DNA of 64,000 bases from Sarcophilus harrisii (GCF_902635505.1 NC_045428.1:216498301-216562300); one strand, 5' to 3'. Shown: positions 47,291 to 57,002, counted from the first letter of the stretch. Program-made: numbers and translations. Notes: generated by a model not told the origin, from the letters alone.

Positions 47291-48039
47291 ATAGAATGAT
47301 GATAGCGACAATCTACTATGTTAGGAGTAGAGTCATACACACAATTCTAGACCTTGATTTTAAACCCTGTCTCTCCAGGTCCAGTATAAACAGTTTTGAT
47401 GTCTTCTATCCTTTAGAGTCCAAGAAATGATAATAGAATCAACCTTCAAGCTAGGGGTGGGGATTAGCCAAAGGTAGAATTGTGAAATATGTGAAATGTC
47501 TTTGGTACTCCTCTTTCCTTTTGTGGAGCAGAGTCCTTTACATCCTCATAAGTACCCAGTACTTATTCAGTCATAAAAAGTGTGTCTTATAAATGAACTC
47601 ATAGCCTTGAATATTATTCTATCCGAAAGTATTTGTATTGTAACAGTGATTGAAGCAAGGATATGATGGAATCAGTTCTAGCAGCTAGGGAATTGATTGT
47701 TATATTTTCAAAGTTCACTCTTTTAACACCTCAAAAATGGGCAAATGCTACAAATTAGAACTTGATTTATTGTTTTTATGAGTGTCAATTTTAGAAAGTG
47801 ATGAAAAAAGTGTCAAAACTGCAATAATAGGAAAATTGTTAATAAAGTCCTGGATACATTATTTTATTTTATAACTGGTCTTAACACATTTACTAGCATA
47901 CTCTGTATCAGAGGCTTAAACTAAAAAATACTGGAAGTTCATGCATCAGTAATTGGTTGAAAGTTAGTCGAACTGTAGGGCCTTCTTGTATTAGTTTTCC
48001 TAACGTCATAACACAATTGTCTTCTTCTTTGCCTTCTCA

Positions 48040-50025
48040 GTGTCAACCTGTTTAAAGATATAGGCAGAGGTAGATAAGTTTGGGGGATCTTCTGAAATGT
48101 TGGTGATGATTCTATCCAAAAGCATCCTGTTCCTTTCAGAATTCTAAAGCCTTTAGAGAAAAAAAAATCACACAGATAATGCTTGAGAACTTTAATGTCC
48201 TAGACATGGATGTAACCATCCAGACTTACTATATTTATCTAACTACACCATTGGTATTATAAAAGATTCCAGTGATGGCGTCACTCTGTGTCTATCTATT
48301 AAAGTTATGCTCTTCCCTATGGCATCTTTCATCTGGCTCTGGCTGGCCTGAGGGACTACTTCATGAAAATACAGCAGAAAGAGAGATTGATATTTCACTA
48401 ACACGGTGAGGGGGAAATTGTACGTGGCAGCAAGAAGCTTTCTACTTTGTTATTCTAACCTTAGAGCAGAATGTGGAAACTACTGTATCTAACTCTTTGA
48501 GCAATGAATGGCATTCAATGACAATTCATTCAATGGCAATGAAAGATTCAGATGTCCCGAAGGTCCTTTCCAACCCTCTTTCTTAAGTGTGGAGACCTGT
48601 TGTACTACAAGTAATTATATACAACTCAATAATGAAATGTGATTCTGACTTCCATAATGGCCTAAAAGTCAGTAATTAGGTCATGATTAGTAACAATAAC
48701 TTATCCCCTGAAACAGCTTCCCTATTCAGATTAACACTTTATATTTACATTGAACTAGAACAAATTACCATACTTATGTAAAATATTACATAAGTATAAT
48801 TTCAGTAGCACCAATATGCAGTAATTTCATGGAATTTCTTATTTATCCTAACAGCAACCTGACTATATTGTCTGATATTACAGTCACATACCTAGACTTT
48901 GTTCACAGAACACAGAAGATTACAATCCTAACCCCTAAAACAATGAAAATAAAGATTGATCCATATCACCTAGGGTACTATAACTGGAGGGGAGGTTCCA
49001 TTCTTGTCTCCCTCCTATCTTTCTTCCAGCAGATGTGGATCAACAACTACAAATGCTTCTAAATAGATAGATGGGATAGGGAGAGGTTGCTTTTATTTTT
49101 CATCAAAGGATATAGCGCAATAATTGCTCCAAAAGGGATGAGATTGGCATGGCTTTATTTATTTATTCATTTTTGGCTTTGGGCCTTTTTTTTCTTTAAT
49201 CAAGATTTTAAATTGTTGATGTTCATCCTTTATTCTCAAAGAGGACCTCAGGTTGGTGATATTTTGACTTTCAAGTAAGTTGAATTTAAATTAGGAAGGG
49301 TCATGTAAAATCATCAGCTCCACTCTCTCCTTCAAACTTATTGGAGTCCAAGATACAGTGAGAGACCTTGTCCTTTTTAACCAAAGTCTTTCCCAGATTA
49401 GTGATTAGAGCTAGGTAAGAATTGAAATAAAAGATGGCCTACTTTGTCTTGGGGAAAAAAAAAAAAAGTCCATCAGGGAGAGGAAGACCCTTAGAGTTTC
49501 TCACCAGAGCAGAAACAAAAGTGCTATTTACACTTTACTCTGAGCTATCCAAAGAAAAAATTCTCAAAAATTTCAAAAATAGAATAGTGAAGGAAATGAG
49601 AAATCTAAGTATGTTGGAGCAAACCTTCAAAGCTTCATAGTGTGTCTTCAGGATTACATTTGGTTGCTTTGTAGTACATTTTATAGGGAGTTTGCTTGCC
49701 TCTTTGAAGGCTGCCCAGCTCCACAAAATGGAGTTAATTACATAAACCTAGATAAAGAAAGGGGAAGGAAGAAGGTAGTTAAATTGCACAAATGTAAATT
49801 GTGTAATTCTTCTAAAAATTTTTTTTATATACTGCATCTTAATACATGTCCCTTTTTCTTTTATTGTCAGAGCTATAATGCCCCACTCTTTCCCTCCATG
49901 TCCTCCAACATGAACCTCCACAAGAGTTAAATAAGACTGGGATCAGTATTTGAGGGAGACAGGGAGCTTGACCTGTATGCATGACTTAAGACCAGTTCAA
50001 ATTAAAATACACACATTGAAAGGGA
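48040..50025 (+). pseudogene. ACTB: processed pseudogene of beta-actin, with 3' UTR
   Basis: Actin is the cytoskeletal filament protein; this copy cannot make it. In order: DLLKCW..FYPK near 48090 (actin DDMEKIWHHTFYNE), HPV near 48123, ITQIMLENFNVLDMDVTIQ near 48168-48224 (MTQIMFETFNTPAMYVAIQ), DSSDGVT at 48265-48285 (DSGDGVT), FMKI near 48366, EIVRG near 48415, RFRCPEGPFQPSFL near 48543-48585, TMKIKI at 48940-48957, GGSILVSL near 48992, QQMWI near 49027-49041 and KCF-stop ending at 49062. FQPSFL rather than FQPSFI points to a cytoplasmic actin. The 3' UTR decides beta: GATGAGATTGGCATGGCTTTATTT at 49138-49161, a GTAATTCTTCTAAAAATTTTTTT block near 49801, and ACTTAAGACCAGTTCAAATTAAAATACACAC at 49984-50013 just before an A-rich remnant. 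No introns, several frameshifts, the N-terminal third missing, about 160 bp of foreign sequence at 48665-48828, about 15 codons lost before KCF, and an RTE insertion at 49207-49375. Confidence 0.9.
49207..49375 (-). mobile_element. RTE-type element inside the ACTB pseudogene 3' UTR
   Basis: GTTGATGTTCATCCTTTATTCTCAAAGAGGACC is the complement of the tail. CATCAGCTCCACTCTCTCCTTCAAACTTATTGGAGTCC is the complement of the CTCTGGAGGAGAAAGT...CTGATGA block at 21546. It splits the actin 3' UTR, so this insertion is younger than the pseudogene. Confidence 0.7.
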
Positions 50026-50029
50026 AAAA

Positions 50030-50650
50030 AAGAATGAAATTAAGGAAAATGATATCTTACTGAATATCTTCAACCAGTAAACTGTCATTTCCTGAATGAA
50101 AGGAGTTAACTAATCAATCAAAATAGTCTGTGACATCTCTTCCTCTTGATTCAAGCACAACTGGAAGATGAATCAGTTAATCCCAACCACAGACCAAAAC
50201 TTCAATGAAACAAGTTCAGTAAAGTCAAAACAGGAATGTCTGTGCTCTGATGCTCTGTTATATTAATCTGAAACAGTCCCTCAATATAGCTGTGTACAAG
50301 GTGATAGAGATAAGGAAGTATGTTATCCTCTTTCAGGTGAACATAATATCTGAGGTTTAGAGACTTTGCAGGTCTAAAGGAATGGTATATATGGATGGAG
50401 CATAAACATCAAGGACAGGCTACAGAGATCAGAGAGAGGAAAATTTTTCTATTAGAATCCTTTGCATATAGTAGGAGCTAAGTAAGTTTGATGAATTGAA
50501 TTAAATGTGGTACACTCCAAGGTAGAAGACTTGCATTATATGTAAGAGGATCTTAAAACATGTGGGGAGTTGCAGATGTAAAGACTGTTTGACATATTTA
50601 GAATAAAATTAGGCATCACAAAGTTAATTCTGACTTGTTGATGGTTAAAT
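50030..50650. other. unclassified, no gene seen
   Basis: No recognised repeat. Short L2-like wording near 50460-50500 (CTTTGCATATAGTAGGAGCTAAGTAAG) is too brief to call. Confidence 0.3.
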
Positions 50651-50654
50651 TAAT

Positions 50655-50750
50655 CCAAGCCTTCTTTCTCCCTCCTTCCCTCTTTTCCTTATTTCCTCCC
50701 TCTCTTTCCCCCCCTCTCTCTTTGCCCCCTCCTTCCATTTTTCATTTTCC
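50655..50750. repeat. CT-rich low-complexity tract
   Basis: Pyrimidine run (CTTTCTCCCTCCTTCCCTC, CCCCCCTCTCTCTTTGCCCCC) beside the 3' end of the 7SL pseudogene. Confidence 0.85.
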
Positions 50751-50751
50751 T

Positions 50752-51028
50752 CCCCCGATACTTGAAATTGGATGCTCACAGATCAGATATCAATACTTAT
50801 TGACTCAAAAGCATTAACCTGCTCCATTTTGCTACACTATACTGATTCAATCCTCTTTAAGCAGATCAATATCCCTACCCATAGGGGGAATGTGTTGCAC
50901 TGTTTCAGGATCCCTGATTGCTTTAATCCTACTGCAGCTCAAAACTCCCAAACTCAAGGAATCTACTGGCTCCAACTTCCCCAGCAGCAAAGACTATAGG
51001 CAAATGCCACTATACCTGACCATGCCTA
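50752..51028 (-). pseudogene. RN7SL: 7SL RNA (SRP RNA) pseudogene
   Basis: Functional 7SL is the RNA scaffold of the signal recognition particle. On the minus strand this copy starts at about 51028 and follows 7SL in order. The 5' Alu-domain part GTGGCATTTGCCTATAGTC, then CTTTGCTGCTGGGGAAGTTGGAGCC, CCTTGAGTTTGGGAGTTTTGAGCTGCAGTAG correspond to 7SL GTGGCGCGTGCCTGTAGTC, CAGCTACTCGGGAGGCTGAGGC and GCTTGAGTCCAGGAGTTCTGGGCTGTAGTG. The S-domain continues with GGGGAGGG-like and GGAGCAGGTTAATGC (7SL GGAGCAGGTCAAAAC), and the 3' part with TCTGTGAGCATCC (7SL CCTGTGAATAGCC). It spans nearly the whole RNA, including the middle that Alu elements lack, so it is a 7SL copy and not an Alu. Divergence is heavy, the GC-rich stems are lost and no promoter is evident; it is dead. 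Confidence 0.8.
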
Positions 51029-51318
51029 CTTTTTTAAAAAAGTAAAATATGGCTCCACATATTAAGGATGCAATAATTTGCAGTTTCTTTGAGAACTGTG
51101 ATGTTGTGTCATTGATTTCAAGACATATTTACTTTCCCCATCAACACAATATACGGTAATATACAATCAATTTTTAATAGATGAATTAAATTCAGTTTTT
51201 GCTCTTTTTTTTTCCTAATCTGTGATTCTCCTTGGAGAGGTTGGATACACCCTAGGGTATCACAAAATCAAAACTAGGAAATGCCAAATTCACTTTCTTC
51301 TTTAAACAAATGTGTTCT

Positions 51319-51455
51319 CTACTGGTCATCCTGACATTTAGGGGAGGGGGTGGGGGGGTAAGAGGTGAAAAATTGGAACAAGAGGTTTGGCAATTGTTAA
51401 TGCTGTAAAGTTACCCATGTATATATCCTGTAAATAAAAGGCTATTAAAAAAAAT
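51319..51455 (+). mobile_element. 137-bp L1 3' end with perfect 15-bp duplication
   Basis: Carries only the 3' UTR terminus: ACTGGTCATCCTGACATTTAGG, a G-rich block, TTGGAACAAGAGGTTTGGCA, GTTACCCATGTATATATCCTG, AAATAAAAGGCTATT and a short A tail. AAACAAATGTGTTCT is present at 51304-51318 and 51456-51470 without mismatch. The terminus is the same subfamily as the L1 at 60596-62044. Confidence 0.95.
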
Positions 51456-51470
51456 AAACAAATGTGTTCT

Positions 51471-52080
51471 TTATTGGTTTGATAATAAAGGTATTTTTAT
51501 CAGAATGAGGCTGGAATGTCTACTCATTAAAAAAAAAATCTAGAGCCAAATTTGAATAGCTGCCTTGGGACTAATTACTAAATATACCAGTTGCAAATTT
51601 AATTTTCTAATGCTTAAAAGAAACTTTTAAACAGTATTTCACATAATTTTCCCTTTCTTCTCATATTTTTATACATATATTTATGGATCAACATTGTGCT
51701 TGCCAGGGAACTTTTAACTGTCTCAATTTTATATATGTACTCTTTGAACTTTGTATAGTAGCTGGTACAGAAAGAAAAAAAGAAATGTATATGATTTAAA
51801 TTTTTGTGAATTTCTGCTCAATGTAACCTTGTTTTCCTGGCATACAATGCTAAAAAACTTCTCTGGGTAAGGTCTTGATATTTGTGGTATACATCCACCC
51901 ACACAATTCTGTGTGTGTGTGTGTATAATTACATAGCCAAATTTTATATATATATGTGTGTGTGTGTGTGTGTTTTGCATATGTGTTTATATACATGTTT
52001 TATATATACATATAAATGAAAATTTCTTGTTTGTGTATATATATATATATATGTATACAGACATATTTATACATAATGCT
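51471..52080. repeat. unclassified DNA with TG and TA microsatellites
   Basis: (GT)n at 51910-51925, (TATG)(TG)n at 51950-51973, (TA)n at 52036-52053. The rest holds nothing recognised. Confidence 0.7.
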
Positions 52081-52084
52081 TACA

Positions 52085-52690
52085 ATTTTTAAATAAATAA
52101 TATTTTTAATAAATAGGAACAGATTTCCTCCCTCCTATTTCCAAATGTCAAAAAAGAAAAAAGAACAAATGTAACAAATAATAAATTTGCATAGTCAGGC
52201 AAAACAATTTCCTTCATTAGCTATGTTTAGAAAAAAATATATCTCAGATTGCACCTGAACCCATCACCTCTTTATCAAGAAAGGAGTGAGTAGCATATTT
52301 TATCTTGGAGCCTAAGGAATCATGAATAATCTTTGGGTTGATTGGAGTTCTTAAGGCTTTCAAAGTAGTTTGTTTTTACTCCAAAAATTGTCCTCCTTGT
52401 AATGCTCATTTCATTCTGTATCAATTCATATAAGTATTCCCAAGTTTTTCTGAATTTATCTCATACTATTATGATTGCATTCCATTATATTCATTAACCA
52501 TAATTTGTTCAGCCATTCCAAAACTGAACCCCCCTTGGTTTCTAGTTCTTTACTATTATGAAAAGGGTTGCTGTATTTTCTTACATATAATTCTTTTTCC
52601 TCTTTCTTTAATCTATTCGGATAGTTAGCTTACTTTGTGGGTTAAAGGGTATTAACTTTGGGAGTATGATTTCAAATTCACTAGATTTAT
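52085..52690 (-). mobile_element. old L1 LINE 3' part, antisense
   Basis: Complement of L1 wording, strongly diverged: ACCTCTTTATCAAGAAAGGAGTGAGTAGCATATTTTATC near 52266, ATGCTCATTTCATTCTGTATCAATTCATATAAG near 52402, TAACCATAATTTGTTCAGCCATTCC near 52495, GGGTTAAAGGGTATTAAC near 52639. Confidence 0.75.
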
Positions 52691-52889
52691 TTTTAAATAA
52701 ATGTTAAAATGTTACGTTAAAACTCCATAATACACTGTTGATTCACATGTTTTAAATTCCTTATTGCTTTTTTTCTTCAATATATTTTTAATAATTATTT
52801 TTACTATTTTAAATTGATCCTCCACAACAAAAGTTACTTTATATATTTAAAATTGCAGGAATGTTTCTCTTTTGCTTACCCCTTGTTTT

Positions 52890-54085
52890 TGTTTGGCATT
52901 GCTACACAGGCTTAAATTTATGACAGGTAATCTTGATGACTGTACAGTGACATCCTTGTTGATCCAAAACATCTTCACAGCTCTGCCAGCTTCCTGCTTC
53001 CTGAGGATGCAACCAACCATTAAGCAAATAATGGTCATACCAAATTCATCCACTAAGCACTAGCCATCTCCTCTTCTATGTCTCACAGTAATGGTCTTCC
53101 ACAATCAGAATTCAAGTATTTGCTGCATCAAAACTATCAAGAATGACTTTCTTATGCAGGGTTTATGCCATGGGCTTGCAGATGGCCATCTTGTCTCCAA
53201 GCTAGTAATTTGGAGAAGATGCCATCCAGATATTGGTGATATTAACTGTAGTGACATCTTTTGGGGGAAGATCACCGGAAGCTTCTTGCTTTGAATTTAG
53301 CTACATATTTTTTGATGGGCTATTTCACCATACTTTTGAGAAAGGGCTTCCCATACCAATATTTCTTTTCTTCCACACCTGAGATTCTTCTTCTCTTATA
53401 TATCTTTTCCATGATAGCCAGTGGCTAATGTTTACCTGGTCAAAGGCCTACTAGAGGTCCTCTACTCTGTATCTATTCACCATGCATTTTATTCAAAAGA
53501 GTTACATGACTTCTGAGAAACTTCTATGTGGTGTGGCAGTGAGGCAGCACTCTGGCTCAACTGGTTAATGTCAAGGATGGCAATCAGGTTGTCCAACCTG
53601 GGTAGAATGCAAAAGCCATGAATTCCCATACCAAGTTTTCAGATGGCTCCCTGGGCAATAGATACAGTAGCTGATTTGTCAAAGTATGTATCTGTGTAAG
53701 CCATTCTGCAAGTTTCTCCAAGCCTTTAACCCAGGGAGCCAGTAACGACTTCTGTAAAAGCACAAGCTTTAAAAAAAAAAAAAAAAAAAAAAAAAACACT
53801 GGGTGACCATTTAAATTGGAAATGATCTTTCTCAATGTCAATTGCTTAGCCCCATCTCAGCCCAGACTAAATAGAGTATGGGAACCACATGATTCTCAGA
53901 GTTCTCAAAGCAATCTTTGCTGGAGTCCCTGATTCCTATTTCTTATACTTCATAATGTAGAAGAAGAGTGCCATGATCTCTGATGCAATATGGCATGATG
54001 TGAGGTAGCCTAAGCCAGCCACAGTGGTGATATAAATAGAGTTGATACACAGACATTTAGCAGTCCTCTATGCCTATTATTGTTA
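52890..54085 (-). pseudogene. TKT: processed pseudogene of transketolase, internally deleted
   Basis: Transketolase is the thiamine-diphosphate enzyme of the non-oxidative pentose phosphate pathway; this copy is dead. Read 5'-3' on the minus strand: INSIYITTVAGLGYLTSC near 54052-53990 (TKT ISSIQATTAAGSGHPTSC), ASEIMALLFFYIMKYK near 53985-53938, HVVPILYLVWAEMG near 53895-53855, LTLRKIISNLNGHPV near 53841-53797, an A26 tract, FTEVVTGSLG near 53755-53727, AYTDTYFDKSA near 53700-53668, DNLIAILDINQLSQS near 53598-53555, RRISGVEEKKYWYGKPF near 53390-53341, NITNIWMASSPNY near 53244-53206, GDKMAICK near 53200-53177. It then jumps straight to KKVILDSFDAAN near 53155 and ILIVEDHYCE near 53110, and ends VDEFGMTI...KMFWINKDVTVQ at 53053-52940. 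The jump drops most of the central Pyr domain (roughly 200 codons). Many stops and frameshifts, no introns across exon boundaries. KMF and LILDS-like residues favour TKT over TKTL1. Confidence 0.9.
53771..53796. repeat. A26 tract inside the TKT pseudogene
   Basis: 26 uninterrupted A on the plus strand (T26 in the pseudogene's sense) falls between the HPV and FTEVVTGSLG codons, where transketolase has no such sequence. Confidence 0.95.
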
Positions 54086-54341
54086 TTAATTAACCCATCT
54101 GTACTATCAGCAGTCCTATTTTCTCGACCTTGACCACAAAATACCTTGAGAATCTTTTTCTTGGTAAAATGTTCACTATGCCTACAACTTTTGTTGTATA
54201 TATCTGTATATAGTAGTGTAAACTTCAAAGGATTATATAACTATTTACTATTATTTTTGTTAGCAATATATGTTACTAAGCCGAAAATTTGGGGAATATG
54301 AAATGTTGGTTATCACTTAGCTATCATTTAATTGGTTAAGG

Positions 54342-54879
54342 TAACAGTTCATAAACTTTTTTGTTCTCAGGAACTTGTTACACTTTTAAAAGTTATGGAG
54401 AGCCCCTAAATGTTTATTTTTATTTGGATTATATTGATTGATATTTACCCTGTTTGAAATTATAACTGATAAATTTTTAAATATATATTTATCCTATTTA
54501 GGATAATAAAAACAAACCAATTATGTTAACATAAACAACATATTTTTATAAAAAAATAACTATTTTCCAAACAAAATAATTGAGAAATGTAGAATTGTTT
54601 TACATATTATTCCAACTCTTTAATGTCTGGCCAAACAGAAGACAATTGAATTCTTATATCCTCTTCTTCATTCAGTCTGTTTTAGTTGAAGTAAATGAAG
54701 AAAATCAAGGCTCTCACAAATATGTAGATGGAAAAGGGAGGAGTATTTTATAAAATAAATCATCTTATTATGTTATCATACACATAACATTTTATTATGA
54801 AAATAATTTTAACTTGTAGATTCCCTGAAAGGATGTTAGAGTCTCCCAAGAGTCTATGAACCTACTTTAAGAAGTATTG
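54342..54879. mobile_element. hAT-type DNA transposon, non-autonomous, near full length
   Basis: 538 bp starting TAACAGTTCATAAACTTTTTTG (family CAGTGGTTCTCAAACTTTTTTG) and ending CTACTTTAAGAAGTATTG. Inside: CTCAGGAACTTGTTACACTTTTAAAAG, TTGATTGATATTTACCCTG, AATGTCTGGCCAAACAGAAGACAATTG, GATTCCCTGAAAGGATG. This order is known to me from an old element shared with placental mammals. An imperfect 8-bp duplication GGTTAAGG / GGGTAAGC (54334-54341 and 54880-54887) fits hAT. No transposase. Confidence 0.65.
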
Positions 54880-54889
54880 GGGTAAGCCA

Positions 54890-55475
54890 CTGGATTTCTC
54901 TTTTTTACTTTCAGGTTTCCCATCAATAAGGAATAGATGTATGTACTTCAATGACATAGATACTTATAAATATTCTTCTTTGAAATCTATTGATAACTGT
55001 GAAATTCTCAAAAATAAAACTATTCTAAAAAATGCTATTTTATTAATGTATTTAAATGTTTGTCTTGATCTTTAGCTCCAAGAATGGTAAAGTAGGGCAG
55101 CATAAACCTGGATAATAAAAACACTTTACATATATTATTTCACTTGATGCTCTGAACAACACCTAAACTTCATAGTAAGGGTATCATTATATCTCCATTT
55201 TAAGGAAGGTTTAAGACTGGTCATCCTTTACTCTCTTCCCATCTTTGCTTCTGACTTTCCTGACTTTGGGTGCCTCAGCTATTGGGGCCTCCTTATCCTG
55301 TAACATTCCTTGATCTTGAATACCTCCCAGGATCTCCATTTTGAGGAGGGGCTTAAGCCAGCCCCTGGAATCATTCATTCCCCTTCAGACTTTCCTTGTC
55401 ATTTTCCTGTTTTAAACAACAGGTCTTTGAAGGTAACCTCCTCCTTTTCACTTTCCAGTATGAAGGGCAAGTGTC
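54890..55475. other. mostly unclassified; antisense MIR scrap 55110-55215
   Basis: ATAAAAACACTTTACATATATTATTTCACTTG...ATCTCCATTTTAAGGAAGG is the complement of a MIR. The 55216-55475 remainder is unrecognised. Confidence 0.45.
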
Positions 55476-55477
55476 AA

Positions 55478-55690
55478 GCCAGAAGTCAGGAAGACTAAAA
55501 TTCCTGAGTTCAAATTTGGCCTCAGACACTGGCTATGTGACCTTGGGCAAGTCACTTAACCCTGTTGGCCTCCATTTATTCATCAATAAAACAAACTGAA
55601 GAAGAAAATATCAAACCACTCTAATATCTTTGTGAAGAAAATCCCATATGAGGTCATGAAGAGTTGGACATGGCTGAACAACAATAAAAC
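55478..55690 (+). mobile_element. MAR1-type SINE
   Basis: AGTCAGGAAGACTAAAATTCC, CTATGTGACCTTGGGCAAGTCACTTAACC, then GAAGAAAATATCAAACCACTCTAATATCTTTG and AGGTCATGAAGAGTTGGACATGGCTGAACAACAA. Confidence 0.85.
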
Positions 55691-55784
55691 TCAACTTCAA
55701 TAAGCATTTTCACAGAATAATAGTGTTCAGGAAATACGCAAGTTATTGCGTATTTATATTTATAGAATGGCTGCAGGATTTACC

Positions 55785-56255
55785 AACAAATATTTTCCTC
55801 ACATTTCTATAAGTTAAGTAATGCAAGTAATATTATTATCATTTTGCAAATGAGGAAACTGAACTCCAAGAAAATTAAGGACACACAGGTAACCCATTTG
55901 AAAACCAGGACTCAAATTCTAATCTCTTTTTGTTTGTTTGTTTCATTTTTAAAGATTTTAATTTACTGTTTAATTTTTCCCAATTACATGCAAAAACAAT
56001 TTTAGCATTCTTTTTTTCAAATTTTGATTACCAAAATTTCTCCCTACCTCCCCACTTTCCCCCTTATTGAGAAAGCAAACAACTTTGACATAGAGTATAC
56101 ATGTATAGTCATGCAAAATACATTTCATGTCATTTATACTGTGAAAGAAAACACAGACAAAAAGGAAAGAAAGTAAAGAAAAAGGATCTTCAATCTCCCA
56201 AATCCCAACTTTTTAACTTCAAGATCAGAATTCTTTCTATTGCATGATGTGTGTT
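55785..56255 (-). mobile_element. MIR SINE, antisense, split by an L1 end
   Basis: CATTTTGCAAATGAGGAAACTGAACTCC...GGACTCAAATTCTAATCTC is the first part. AACTTCAAGATCAGAATTCTTTCTATTGCATGATG (56216-56250) is its continuation beyond the L1 insertion. Confidence 0.75.
55925..56205 (-). mobile_element. L1 3' UTR fragment nested in MIR
   Basis: CCCAATTACATGCAAAAACAATTTTAGCATTC, CTCCCTACCTCCCCACTTTCCCCC and AGTATACATGTATAGTCATGC are the complement of an older L1 subfamily 3' UTR (the one seen sense at 58120-58560). Only this end inserted. Confidence 0.75.
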
Positions 56256-56259
56256 TAAT

Positions 56260-57000
56260 AAGGAATCATTATTCCCAAAGGACCTAGGAATAAACCATCA
56301 ATGAATGAATTTACCTACATCTTTCACAATTAAATCAAGAAAAAAACTTTTCTAAGAGTGTATCAGTGCTTCTCAAAAGATGTCAAATCTTGCAGAAATA
56401 TAATGGAAAAATTATGCTATATAATTTTAGTAGAATCTGTTCTATCACAAGTATGGAAACTGAAATGCATGAAGCCTGTCTTAAAACTGTGCTGACTTGC
56501 ATGACACTAAAAAAAGGAAAAAGACTTAAAAAAAAGGCAACTCTCAATATTTTCTCACTTGAGAAGATCAAAAGTTCAAAAATACACAATTATATGCAAA
56601 TCAACCCTTACTTACTGTAAGTAAGCTTTACTTCTGCAATAAGTGAGAATTTGACAGGTGAAAAAGATAAGGACTTTTTTCATGTACATTTACCCTATCT
56701 GTATGAGAAGGGTATTTGGCATGTGATCTCAAGTTTATACTGAGTCTCAAATGAATATATTCTCATTCTCCTTTGCAATCTACTCATCTCTTTCATGCTC
56801 GAAATTTCCTCTGTAGTCTTTATGAGATGTGAGACAGAAAGTAGAATCAGCACCTGCTAAAAAAAAAATCGTAACTTATATAGCTGGCATAAATAAGTCA
56901 CTATGTCACACTGAATGTCAATTTGACTGAAATTTCAGAAATGAGAAGATTTAAGGTAAATGAAAAATAGTAATTTACCATCATTATGTAAACCTATGCA
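56260..57000. other. unclassified, no gene seen
   Basis: The 84-codon plus frame and 68-codon minus frame over 56366-56620 overlap and match nothing I know. Confidence 0.3.
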
Positions 57001-57002
57001 AA

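Noticed and set aside
48829-49062. 77-codon frame as a small gene
   Set aside because: It is the C-terminal end of the actin pseudogene (TMKIKI, GGSIL, QQMWI, KCF).
49434-49930. two successive plus frames of 68 and 96 codons
   Set aside because: They lie in the decayed ACTB 3' UTR and its RTE insert; chance frames.
50840-51028. possible Alu element
   Set aside because: The match extends through the 7SL S domain that Alu lacks, and marsupials have no Alu; called as a 7SL pseudogene instead.
53584-53841. 85-codon minus frame with a polyphenylalanine run
   Set aside because: It is the A26 tract read within the transketolase pseudogene.
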